Shown one piece after another: positions 50,308-58,696 of a stretch of DNA of 64,000 nucleotides. The DNA comes from JBLZUR01 sp048565625 (GTDB lineage Bacteria; Pseudomonadota; Alphaproteobacteria; Sphingomonadales; Sphingomonadaceae): NCBI RefSeq assembly GCF_048565625.1, contig NZ_JBLZUR010000002.1:1860001-1924000 (forward strand), read 5' to 3'. Below the pieces are notes generated by a model, which saw only the letters and a program-made list of their open reading frames with translations, made no database searches and was not told the origin of the DNA. How positions within the stretch are numbered: position 1 is the first letter of the stretch; each line of letters starts with the position of its first letter. Position numbers and translations under genes: made by a program.

Positions 50308-51066
50308 TCAGATCGCGTAGCCGCCGTCGACCAACAGGGGCGATCCCGTCACGAAGGACGAGTAGTCGGACAGCAGCCACATGACCGCATGGGCCACCTC
50401 GATCGTCTCGCCGAAGCGCCCGATGTGATGGCGTGAGAGGATGTAGTCGAGCGCCTTGGAGAAAACCGGATCGTTCATCAGCCGGTCCTTCGCCATGGGT
50501 GTCATGATCAGGCCGGGATTGACGGAATTGACGCGGATCTTGGTCGCGCCGCCTTCGCTCGCCGCCGCCTTGGTCAGGCCCTGCACGCCATGCTTTGCCG
50601 CAACGTAATCGGCGGCGTTCACCTGCCCGCGAATACCCGCCCCGGATGAGGTGTTGACGATCGATCCGCCGCCCGTCTCCTTCATAGCCAGCACTTCGTG
50701 CTTCATGCAGTAGAACACGCCGGTCAGGTCCACGTCGATGACGCGCTTCCATTCCTCGGCGGTGATCTCGTGGATGGGCTTGTTGACCATCTCGACACCC
50801 GCGTTGTTGTGCGCGCCGTCGAGGCGGCCGTAGGTATCGACCGCAAACTTCACCATCGCGGCGACGCTCGCCTCGTCGGTGACATCGACCTGTACGGGCG
50901 CCGCATCATGGCCGCCGGCCTTGATATCGTCTGCGACCTTGGTCGCATTGTCGCCGTTGATGTCGGCCACCACCACCTTGGCGCCGTTGGTCGCAAGCAA
51001 TGCGGCCGTGGTCAGACCGATGCCGGACCCCGCGCCCGTTACGATGACGACTTTGCCCTCGACCAT
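50308..51066 (-). CDS. short-chain dehydrogenase/reductase
   Basis: 252-residue classical SDR: VTGAGSGIG (cofactor), NNAGVEM, catalytic serine in VNTSSGAG and YVAAKHG (Tyr-x3-Lys), and the C-terminal SPLLVDGGYAI. Substrate unknown; oxidation of a secondary alcohol upstream of the adjacent kinase and hydrolase is plausible. First gene of the minus-strand SDR-kinase-168aa group. Confidence 0.93.
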   Translation of the reverse strand: MVEGKVVIVTGAGSGIGLTTAALLATNGAKVVVADINGDNATKVADDIKAGGHDAAPVQVDVTDEASVAAMVKFAVDTYGRLDGAHNNAGVEMVNKPIHEITAEEWKRVIDVDLTGVFYCMKHEVLAMKETGGGSIVNTSSGAGIRGQVNAADYVAAKHGVQGLTKAAASEGGATKIRVNSVNPGLIMTPMAKDRLMNDPVFSKALDYILSRHHIGRFGETIEVAHAVMWLLSDYSSFVTGSPLLVDGGYAI

Positions 51067-51132
51067 CCGACACTCTCCTGCTTACCGTCACCTTCGGCGG
51101 CTTATGCTGATTTAAGTTGAGGCTATGCGGAA

Positions 51133-51144
51133 CTGACCGTTTGC
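51133..51144. promoter_or_regulatory. shared operator-like motif, site 3
   Basis: CTGACCGTTTGC between the divergent SDR and FAH-family genes, identical to site 1 at 11 of 12 positions. It lies about 67 bases upstream of the SDR start. Confidence 0.5.
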
Positions 51145-51198
51145 GCAAGACGGCTGCACCACCTAGTATCGATTTCGACATGAACGGAGGAGAGGCCT

Positions 51199-52056
51199 GT
51201 GAAAATCGCATCGTTTTCGGTCAATGGCGGCGTACGCGCCATCGGGATCGTCGAAGGGGACGGGATCATCAACCTGTCCAGCCACCTTCCCGAAGCACCG
51301 ACGGCCATGATCGCCCTGATCGAAGGCTGGGATGACCTGAAGCCGAAGGTCGAGGCGCTTCGCGGCACGACACCCGATCACAAGCTGGCCGACGTCACGC
51401 TCCATGCCCCGATCGAGCGGCCCGGCAAGATCCTCGCCATCGGCCTGAACTACGCCGACCATGCCGACGAGGCGAAGGGCCTGATGGAGATCCCGACCGA
51501 GCAGCTCTGGTTCTCCAAGCCGCAGACCAGCGTCAACGATCCCTACGCGCCGATCCAGCTGCCCAAGGTCTCCTCAGCCCTCGACTATGAGGCGGAGCTG
51601 GTCTTCGTGATCGGCAAGCGCGGCCGTCACGTCGGCAAGGAGGACGCGGCCGGGGTGATCTTCGGCTATTGTGTCGGCAACGACGTTTCCGTTCGCGACT
51701 GGCAGTTCAAGACCAGCCAGGTAATGATGGGCAAGTCGTTCGACACCCACGCACCCTTCGGCCCCTGGATCGTCACCGCCGACGAGGTCGACCCCCACAC
51801 CCTCGACATCCGCTGCCTCGTCAACGGCGAGGAGCGCCAGCATTCCAACACTCGCCACTTCATCTTCGACTGCTACGACCAGATCGCCTTCCTGTCGCAG
51901 GCGATGACGCTGGAGCCGGGGGACATCTTCTTCACAGGCACGCCGGCCGGGGTCGCGGCGGTGATGAAGCCGCCCAAGTGGCTCAAGGAGGGCGACGTCG
52001 TCCGCGTCGAAGTCGAAGGGATCGGCGCGATCGAGAACATCGTTCAGGCGGAATGA
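51199..52056 (+). CDS. fumarylacetoacetate hydrolase-family protein
   Basis: 285 residues. GLNYADHADEAKG, DYEAELVFVIGKRG (metal-binding Glu), GYCVGNDVSVRDWQ and GKSFDTHAPFGPW are the FAH core. Members hydrolyse or decarboxylate beta-dicarbonyl products of aromatic ring cleavage, or are acylpyruvases or oxaloacetate decarboxylases. Divergent from the SDR group with a shared motif between. Confidence 0.93.
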   Translation: MKIASFSVNGGVRAIGIVEGDGIINLSSHLPEAPTAMIALIEGWDDLKPKVEALRGTTPDHKLADVTLHAPIERPGKILAIGLNYADHADEAKGLMEIPTEQLWFSKPQTSVNDPYAPIQLPKVSSALDYEAELVFVIGKRGRHVGKEDAAGVIFGYCVGNDVSVRDWQFKTSQVMMGKSFDTHAPFGPWIVTADEVDPHTLDIRCLVNGEERQHSNTRHFIFDCYDQIAFLSQAMTLEPGDIFFTGTPAGVAAVMKPPKWLKEGDVVRVEVEGIGAIENIVQAE

Positions 52057-52074
52057 ACCGGTTTAAGTGCCGGG

Positions 52075-52103
52075 ACGGGCGGATGGCGACCATCCTTCCG
52101 CCC
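52075..52103 (+). terminator. putative terminator after the FAH-family gene
   Basis: GGGCGGA-TGG and CCA-TCCGCCC can pair with a small bulge and a CGA loop, 20 bases after the stop codon. No T-run follows, so the call is weak. Confidence 0.4.
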
Positions 52104-52812
52104 GCCCGACCTGCCCGGCAGACTTCCCGCGCTTCGACCCAGCCGCCTCTACAACACCTATCCGCGTAATCGCGCGTCGGTGTGGCTGCGGCTGGAGAGC
52201 GCGATTGCGAGTCTCGAAGATTGCTGGCGGCATCAAAAGGCCGCCCCGCGTGATTCCGGAGTGCCCACGACACCAGCAAGCGTGGCGCGACTGGCGGAGC
52301 GGCTGTCAAATCAACTCTAATCCCAGCTCATCGAAAATAAGGCATCTGTTCTCTTCGCCACTGCAAGCCGGTCCCGCTGGGCACGCGTCCCCTCGCCTGT
52401 TCTTTGATGCGGCCGCAGCGATGATCATCCGTTCACCCTAACCCGGCCCCGACATGCGCCCTCTAGCGAAGAGCCATACGGCAGCTCCGAACTTCGCCTC
52501 GCCGCCGGAAGCCGATTGCTCACACGCTAGCGTGCAGTGCAGCAGGCGCAAGACCCTACCAGCTCAACCTTCTTCTGGACTCTCCTTCGGCTATCGACGG
52601 GCAGTTCAAACGCCGCGACGATCCCTTGCCAGACGTCGAATCCAGACCGTCCGCTCCCGAGGCGAAGGCTCGTTTAGCTGACAGCGGTGCCCGAGCGCTC
52701 CATATCAGCAGTGAAACGACTTCGAGCCGGTCCTGGAGCAACATGACGCGCGCTGGTCGCCGGCTCGGCTAACGCTATAATCCATAGATCAAGATTATGC
52801 CCTTCATTAAAT
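52104..52812. other. gene-poor junction region, about 0.7 kb
   Basis: No reading frame here has family resemblance or a credible start. A frame without ATG at about 52137-52320 reads RLYNTYPRN...VWLRLESAIASLEDCW...SVARLAERLSNQL and may be the tail of a decayed gene. The end of the region, about 52770-52812, is clearly AT-richer (TTCATTAAATTTGCG) than the surroundings and probably holds the promoter of the next gene. The region separates two accessory blocks. Confidence 0.5.
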
Positions 52813-53979
52813 TTGCGAAACTTCCATCATGGCCTCCATCTGGTACCGTGCGGTCATGATCGGAAATCGGGGCGTAAGGTGATCCAGAAAGACCTAGTAA
52901 GCCGTCGCGACGCTCTGATGCGGGCGGGGGCACTCCTCCTCATGCCTCTCACGGGTTGCGGAGAAGGCGGGAAGCAGAATGCTTCGGGCGGTAAGAAGAC
53001 CCAATTCCTGATCGGCTGGTCCATCTACACCGGTTTCATGCCATGGTACTATGCCGAGAAATCCGGTCTTGTGAAGAAATGGTCTGAAAGATATGGAATC
53101 AAGGTTAGTCTTGTTCAGGTCAACGACTATGTTGAGTCAATAAACCAGTACACGGCCGGGAAACTCGACGGCGTTCTGGCAACCACGATGGACGCATTGA
53201 CCATCCCCGCCGCAGGGGGACGAGATACAAGCGTCGTCATCATCGGGGATTACTCCAACGGGAACGACGGCGTCGTCTTGAAAAATGGACGGTCAGTGCG
53301 CGACATCGCAGGGCGAACCGTCAACCTGGTTGAACTGTCGGTCTCGCACTACCTGCTCGCGCGGGCGCTCGAGAAGGCAGGCATGAAGCTGACCGACGTT
53401 AAGACGATCAACACCGGCGATGCGGACATGATCTCCGCCTTCGCGACCCCCGAGGTGACCGCCGTCGCTGCCTGGAATCCGCAGCTTGCGCAGATCCGAA
53501 AGGAGCGCGGCGCGGTGGAGGTCTTCGACAGTTCGATGATCCCAAATGAGATTCTTGATGTGATGAACGTCAGCACCGATGTGCTGAACGCCAATCCCGA
53601 TCTCGGCAAGGCGCTGGCGGGTATCTGGTACGAAACCATGGCGGTCATTGCCAAGGGAGACGCCAGCTCGGACTTCGCCCTTGCGCAAATGGCAAGGGGT
53701 GCGGGCACGACGGCCGACAGCCTGCAGGGGCAGATCAAGACAACCTACTTCTATACCAGTGCCCGGGAGGCGGCGACTTACGCGGAAAGCGCGGATTTGA
53801 TGACCGTCACCGATCGCGTACGGCAGTTCAGCTTCTCGAAGGGGTTGTTCGGTCCCGCCGCCAGATCCGTGGATGCGATTGGCATCGAATTTCCCAGCGG
53901 AAAGGTTCTGGGCGATAAGGCGAACATCAAGCTACGCTTCGATCCCACCTACATGAAGCTTGCGGCGACCGGCCTTTGA
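52813..53979 (+). CDS. ABC transporter substrate-binding lipoprotein, urea-carboxylase-region type
   Basis: About 366-388 residues. SRRDALMRAGALLLMPLTGCGEGG is a signal sequence with a twin arginine and a lipobox (LTGC). The mature part, with FLIGWSIYTGFMPWYYAEKSGLVKKW, VNDYVESINQYTAGKLDGV and TMDALTIPAAGGRDTS, matches the putative urea/urea-carboxylase ABC binding-protein group. No permease or ATPase gene is near, so it is an orphan. GTG 52879 is an alternative start; the first 22 codons look non-coding. Confidence 0.85.
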   Translation: MRNFHHGLHLVPCGHDRKSGRKVIQKDLVSRRDALMRAGALLLMPLTGCGEGGKQNASGGKKTQFLIGWSIYTGFMPWYYAEKSGLVKKWSERYGIKVSLVQVNDYVESINQYTAGKLDGVLATTMDALTIPAAGGRDTSVVIIGDYSNGNDGVVLKNGRSVRDIAGRTVNLVELSVSHYLLARALEKAGMKLTDVKTINTGDADMISAFATPEVTAVAAWNPQLAQIRKERGAVEVFDSSMIPNEILDVMNVSTDVLNANPDLGKALAGIWYETMAVIAKGDASSDFALAQMARGAGTTADSLQGQIKTTYFYTSAREAATYAESADLMTVTDRVRQFSFSKGLFGPAARSVDAIGIEFPSGKVLGDKANIKLRFDPTYMKLAATGL

Positions 53980-54028
53980 TGGCGTGGCGGGTGAGGTACA
54001 GGCTGTCCGTTGCCCCAGAAGATTGGAG

Positions 54029-54964
54029 ATGACCCAACCCCTCCGATTCAACGCGAACTTCGCCGCACATGTCGACTGGAACCTACTGCGGCTGTTCGTC
54101 GACATAGTGAAGGCGGGCGGGATCGGCGCGGCGGCACGGCGGCTCAACCGGCAGCAGCCGACGATCAGCGCCGCGCTGAAGCGGCTGGAGGACCATGCCG
54201 GTGCCCGGCTGCTCAATCGTGGCGCCACGGGAATCGAACTGACTGCCGCCGGCCGAGCACTCCTGCTGATCTGCGAGGATATGTTCGAGGCCGCCCGCAT
54301 GGCGCCTCACCAGATCGCGCAGGCCGTCAAGCAGGTCGAGGGGTTGGCGCGAATACAGGTCGTCTCGTCCGTTATCTCGGCTGAATTCGACGAGGCAATC
54401 GCCAGTCTGCATCGACGCCATCCTTCGATCCGGATCGAGATACGTGTCTCTCCCTGGCGGGAGGTGCTCGACGCGCTAGAACGTGGCGAGGCGGAACTCG
54501 GCGTGGGTTATGACAGCGCGGTGCGAAGTACTCTGACGTACGAGCCCCTCTTCGTCGAAACTCAGCAATTATACTGCGCACGATCCCACCCGCTTTTCCG
54601 GCACAAGATAGAGAAGATCGTCGACTTGGGGCAGGAGGGATTCATCCTGACGGGCGCGGATGAAGTCGAAACGATCACGCGTCTGCGTCAACGATACCGG
54701 CTGGGCACGGTGGTGAACGGCCTGGCCGAGGACATCCACGAGGCGATGCGCCTGATCACGCTTGGAGTAGGCATCGGGTTCCTGCCGACCATGGCGGCGA
54801 TCGAGGGGGTCAGGAGCGGCCGACTGTGGCCGCTGCTCTCCGATGACATCGCACCGTCCTACGAGATGTACCTTCTCGCTCGCTTGTCACCGTCTCGGGA
54901 CACGGCCGCGCAGCTTTTCCTGGACGAGATCATCCGGCGCCTGCGCGCGAACCCCCGACGTTAA
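54029..54964 (+). CDS. LysR-family transcriptional regulator
   Basis: 311 residues: N-terminal winged helix (LLRLFVDIVKAGGIGAAARRLNRQQPTISAALKRLEDHAGARLLNR) and a periplasmic-binding-like effector domain (about 95-300). TTGGAG directly precedes ATG 54029. It follows the substrate-binding protein by 49 bases and is convergent with the TonB receptor cluster. It may control either; no target site could be identified. Confidence 0.92.
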   Translation: MTQPLRFNANFAAHVDWNLLRLFVDIVKAGGIGAAARRLNRQQPTISAALKRLEDHAGARLLNRGATGIELTAAGRALLLICEDMFEAARMAPHQIAQAVKQVEGLARIQVVSSVISAEFDEAIASLHRRHPSIRIEIRVSPWREVLDALERGEAELGVGYDSAVRSTLTYEPLFVETQQLYCARSHPLFRHKIEKIVDLGQEGFILTGADEVETITRLRQRYRLGTVVNGLAEDIHEAMRLITLGVGIGFLPTMAAIEGVRSGRLWPLLSDDIAPSYEMYLLARLSPSRDTAAQLFLDEIIRRLRANPRR

Positions 54965-54966
54965 GG

Positions 54967-54995
54967 GGTTCCGCGACCCGTCCGGTCGCGGAACC
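54967..54995. terminator. perfect 12-bp hairpin between lysR and TonB receptor genes
   Basis: GGTTCCGCGACC (54967-54978) and GGTCGCGGAACC (54984-54995) with a CGTCC loop, directly after the lysR stop and before the convergent receptor stop. Likely a bidirectional terminator. Confidence 0.75.
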
Positions 54996-55002
54996 AAGCC
55001 GA

Positions 55003-57450
55003 TCAATGATATTTGACGGCGAAACGTAAGCCAAAGGTGCGCGGCCGGGAAAGGCGATTGTTGATGCCGCGCACGTCGGTCGATTGCGTGCTGATCGCCG
55101 ACAGGACGCCCCGGACGTCGCCCAGGTTCTCGCCATACAGGCTGACGCGCCAGGCCTCCTTGCTCAGGCCGATCGACGCACCGACCATGGTGAAGCCCGG
55201 CAGGTCGACATTCGCGCGCGGGGTGAGGGAGGTGGAGATCCCGCTGCGGTAGCTGACGTTCACCTGACCGTTCAGCACCAGATCGTCACCCAAGGGCTGG
55301 TCGTAGTTCGCGGACACGCTTGCGACATGATGCGGCGTGCCGGGCAGCTTCGCATCATCGCCGCCATAGCTGCGCCCCCCGACCGTGATCGGGCCGGTCA
55401 GCTTGGATTCGTTATAGCCGTAATTGGCGGTCAGGCTGATCTGGTCGGTGACGAGCAGATGCGCCTCGACATCGACGCCGATCGAGCGGGCGGTCGACCC
55501 GTTCACGCCGGCCGGGAACCCGCCGACGGGTGTGCTCACGTTGACCTGCGGATCCTTCCAGTCCACCCAATAAGCGGCCACCGAGTACTCAAAACGGCGC
55601 GCGACGCGTCCCTTCAGGCCGACCTCGTAATTGTCGACGGAATCCGGCTGGTAGAACTGGAAGGCCGGGTCTTCGCCGAATGGTCCGGTGGTCGGAATGC
55701 CGCTGGCCCCGCCGCGCCGCACACCCTGCGAAAACGTGAAGTACGCCAGCGTGTCGTTGGCGAAGGTATAGGACGTGTTGACCTTGAACAGGGCCTTGGT
55801 CTTCTTCTGCTGGTCAGATGCCAGGACGACACCCATCGGATCGACGCCGTCTGACGAGCAGTAGAAGCCGCAGATCGGGAGAGCGTTCATCGCCGTGATG
55901 TCCAGCTTCTGCTTGAAGACGCGGACGCCGCCGGTCAGCTGGAGAGCCGGGGTGATATGGTAGGTCAGCTCACCGAATGCGGCGAGATCGGTGAAGTCCA
56001 TCTTCCGTTCGTAGATGTAGCCGACGTCCGTCCCAGTGTTCCAATCACCCCAGGCGTTCAAATAATCTGTGTAGCCGAGATTGTAGTCCGTGCTGACCAG
56101 ATGGCTCTTCTGCTTCATGAAGAAAGCGCCGAGGCTCCAGGTCAGCGGCGCGTCGCCCGCCGAGACCAGCCGAACCTCCTGGATAAACGCCTTCTCGTTA
56201 TAGTCGCGAACACTGGGCACGAAGATGCGCGGATAGCCGGCGTAGAAATATCCGAGTGTCTTCTGATAGCCGGCCGTGCTGTCGTTGGTGGCGGTGCTGT
56301 CGGTGCGATAGCCCGACGAAACGCTGGTCAGTGTGGCAAAGCCAAAGTCGTAGGACGACTCCAGCGAGCCGAGATCGACCTTCCGCTTCAGCGGCTGGAG
56401 CATGAAGCTGCCGGTCTCGTACTCATCGAATTCCGGGTTGAAGACGCTGTCGAAGTTGTCGTTCTGGAACGGATGGGTCGCGCCGTAGTCGACCGCGTTG
56501 GAGAACGCTGTCGGCGCCGCGCCGCCGGGATAGCTGTCCTGATCGGGACCATCTGAATGCTCGTACTGATGCTGATAGGTCGCGAGCAGCTTCAGCGGCC
56601 CGTCCTCGTACTTCAGCATGCCGCGCACATAGGCGAGTTCGCTGTCATCGACGTTTTTCTTCGACGTCCGCACCGGAAGACTGTGGATCACATCGGAGGG
56701 GTCGGCGAGGAGCGGCTTTCCGGCCCCGTCGAGGGCATAGAGCGCCGGCGCGTTGATGAAGCCGTGAACGAACGTGTACCCGCCCGCTACGCGGAGAGCG
56801 AGGTTCGGCGCCAACGGCTGGTTCACCACGCCGTCGATCGTATAGTTCGGTCCGCCCGCATGCTGCGTCCACCCGGCATCACCGGAGACGTCGGCGGTGA
56901 ATTTCGTCGCGTCGGGTTCGTTGAACAGGACGCGCAGGGTGCCCGCGATGGACGCATTGCCGTACAGAGTCGCCTGTGGCCCGCGCAGAACCTCGATCCG
57001 CTTGATATCGGCCAGATGAACGTTGACGAAGGCCGGCGTCTCGCCAAGGTAGACCGATACGGGCGCGACCGTCGCCTGTGGCCGTTCACCGCCCGAGCTC
57101 ACCGCGTCGAGGTTGAGACCGTGGATGATGAAGCTGCTGGCGCCGCCGTCCCGGATGCTGGCGCTGTTGTAGACGAGGCCCGCGACCGCGCGGCTCAGAT
57201 CCTGGAAATCGGAAACGCCACGCTTCTCCAGGTCCTCGCCACCCAGCGCGGAGATGTTGATCGGCGTCGACAGCGTGGTCGTCTGACGGCGCGACGCCGT
57301 TACGACGATGTCGCCGAGGCCCTCGTCGGCCGGTGCGGCGGGGGCGGCGGCCTCCTCCGCACTCGCCTGTCCGGCACCGAGCAGGGCGGCAGAGGTGAGG
57401 ATTGCGAGGGCGCTGGCGCGCGCCATCAAACGGAACTTGTTTGCAGCCAT
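55003..57450 (-). CDS. TonB-dependent outer-membrane receptor
   Basis: 815 residues: signal peptide ending AGQASAEE, TonB box DIVVTASRRQTTTLS, plug domain (LRGPQATLYGNASIAGTLRVLF), barrel ending RTFGLRFAVKYH. ATG 57450 gives the signal peptide; the frame is open upstream. Last gene of a minus-strand cluster with two oxygenase-type enzymes and a sulfotransferase, so the ligand may be a lipid, steroid or similar hydrophobic compound (inference). Confidence 0.94.
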   Translation of the reverse strand: MAANKFRLMARASALAILTSAALLGAGQASAEEAAAPAAPADEGLGDIVVTASRRQTTTLSTPINISALGGEDLEKRGVSDFQDLSRAVAGLVYNSASIRDGGASSFIIHGLNLDAVSSGGERPQATVAPVSVYLGETPAFVNVHLADIKRIEVLRGPQATLYGNASIAGTLRVLFNEPDATKFTADVSGDAGWTQHAGGPNYTIDGVVNQPLAPNLALRVAGGYTFVHGFINAPALYALDGAGKPLLADPSDVIHSLPVRTSKKNVDDSELAYVRGMLKYEDGPLKLLATYQHQYEHSDGPDQDSYPGGAAPTAFSNAVDYGATHPFQNDNFDSVFNPEFDEYETGSFMLQPLKRKVDLGSLESSYDFGFATLTSVSSGYRTDSTATNDSTAGYQKTLGYFYAGYPRIFVPSVRDYNEKAFIQEVRLVSAGDAPLTWSLGAFFMKQKSHLVSTDYNLGYTDYLNAWGDWNTGTDVGYIYERKMDFTDLAAFGELTYHITPALQLTGGVRVFKQKLDITAMNALPICGFYCSSDGVDPMGVVLASDQQKKTKALFKVNTSYTFANDTLAYFTFSQGVRRGGASGIPTTGPFGEDPAFQFYQPDSVDNYEVGLKGRVARRFEYSVAAYWVDWKDPQVNVSTPVGGFPAGVNGSTARSIGVDVEAHLLVTDQISLTANYGYNESKLTGPITVGGRSYGGDDAKLPGTPHHVASVSANYDQPLGDDLVLNGQVNVSYRSGISTSLTPRANVDLPGFTMVGASIGLSKEAWRVSLYGENLGDVRGVLSAISTQSTDVRGINNRLSRPRTFGLRFAVKYH

Positions 57451-57676
57451 CGGTAGACCCCCTTTTCGAGTTATCTGATCTCCTCTCCTGATTTTCTTCC
57501 CGGTCGGGCTGTATCCGTTCTCTAATCGGAAATCAGACCGCCTGCGTTCTTGTGAGTTCTTGTCGGCACCTGCCTCGGTCGTGCCGGGACACTTCACCGC
57601 CGGGCAGCGGTGAGATCGGTCTTAATATTCCGGGCCCGGTGCATGCGATCCCGGGCATTCAGTTCACGGCTGCAGG

Positions 57677-58642
57677 TCAGCCCCAGCGTGCCCGTGCGCG
57701 CGCCATGTAGGGCAGGAAGGGCCAGATCGTCTGCTGCCAGATCGACAGCCGCCGCTGATTGTCCTGCCCGACATGCACGGCCTCCCCCTCGCGATACGTG
57801 CCGAACATGCGATCCAGCAGGATCAGTTCGTTCGCGTAGTTGCAGCGCGTCTCATCGTAATCCAGCGAATGATGAAGGCTGTGATGCTCGATGGTCGTGA
57901 AGAAGAACGAGTACCAGCGCGGCGGATCGAAGCGGATGTTGGAATGGGCGAAATAGGCGACCGCGCCACCAATATTTCCGGCGCAGAGGATCGCGGTCTT
58001 CGGCATCTCGAAGAATATCCCCAGCGTCAGGCCGAGGAAGATGATCTCGGCCCAGTTTCCGACCGCTGCATTCATTGTGTTCATCTGCGTGATGTAATGA
58101 TGCGGGACATGAACCTCCCACAGGACGCCATTGTTGTGGAGCAGCCGGTGGAACCAGTACTGCACGAATTCGTGCATGAAGATCAGCATCAGGACCTGCA
58201 CGGCCAATGGAAGTCCTTTGGCGAGCTCGGTGCTGAGGCCATAGCGATCCACGAAGGCGCTCAGCGGGTCGTACAGGATCACCGCGGCAACCGCGCCGAA
58301 GACATAACGGTTGCAGACGATATAGAACGCGCCCTCCAGGAACTCCCGCACCGTCAGCCGCCAATGGGCATGGCGTTCGTTGACCCATTCCAGGGCCATG
58401 ATCGTCGCCATGATCACCGTGCCGGCACTGGCGCCGACCCAGGCGTTGCCCGTCACCCAATCGGGGGCCAGGGACCAGAACGCCAGGATGCCCAGTAGCA
58501 TCGCGGGCTGCAGATACTTGAAGATAGCCCGCTTGACCGCGCCAACGGGCCGATGCGTGACAGGTTCGTCAGGACGAAAAGCCGCCGCTACCGCATTTCC
58601 ACCTGCCGGAGCCATATCGTAGACCTGTTCACTACCGCCCAT
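57677..58642 (-). CDS. fatty-acid hydroxylase/sterol desaturase-family di-iron membrane enzyme
   Basis: 321 residues with four or more membrane segments and the family histidine boxes: HEFVQYWFHRLLHN, HVPHH and HSLHHSLDYDE. These bind two irons and hydroxylate or desaturate lipids, sterols or carotenoids using oxygen. AGGAGA with ATG 58642 gives the start. It lies 55 bases after the unknown gene upstream, and 226 bases separate it from the receptor. Confidence 0.92.
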   Translation of the reverse strand: MGGSEQVYDMAPAGGNAVAAAFRPDEPVTHRPVGAVKRAIFKYLQPAMLLGILAFWSLAPDWVTGNAWVGASAGTVIMATIMALEWVNERHAHWRLTVREFLEGAFYIVCNRYVFGAVAAVILYDPLSAFVDRYGLSTELAKGLPLAVQVLMLIFMHEFVQYWFHRLLHNNGVLWEVHVPHHYITQMNTMNAAVGNWAEIIFLGLTLGIFFEMPKTAILCAGNIGGAVAYFAHSNIRFDPPRWYSFFFTTIEHHSLHHSLDYDETRCNYANELILLDRMFGTYREGEAVHVGQDNQRRLSIWQQTIWPFLPYMARARARWG

Positions 58643-58696
58643 AGGAAATCTCCTGACGATCGCCGACACTTCTGACCCGCAGAACCTTCTTCATCT

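Noticed and set aside
52454..52744. Short overlapping frames in the gap at 52.5 kb
   Set aside because: Ser/Arg-rich, no ribosome site, no conserved pattern on either strand.
56557..57456. Plus-strand frame of 299 codons
   Set aside because: Antisense to the second TonB receptor; no family motif.
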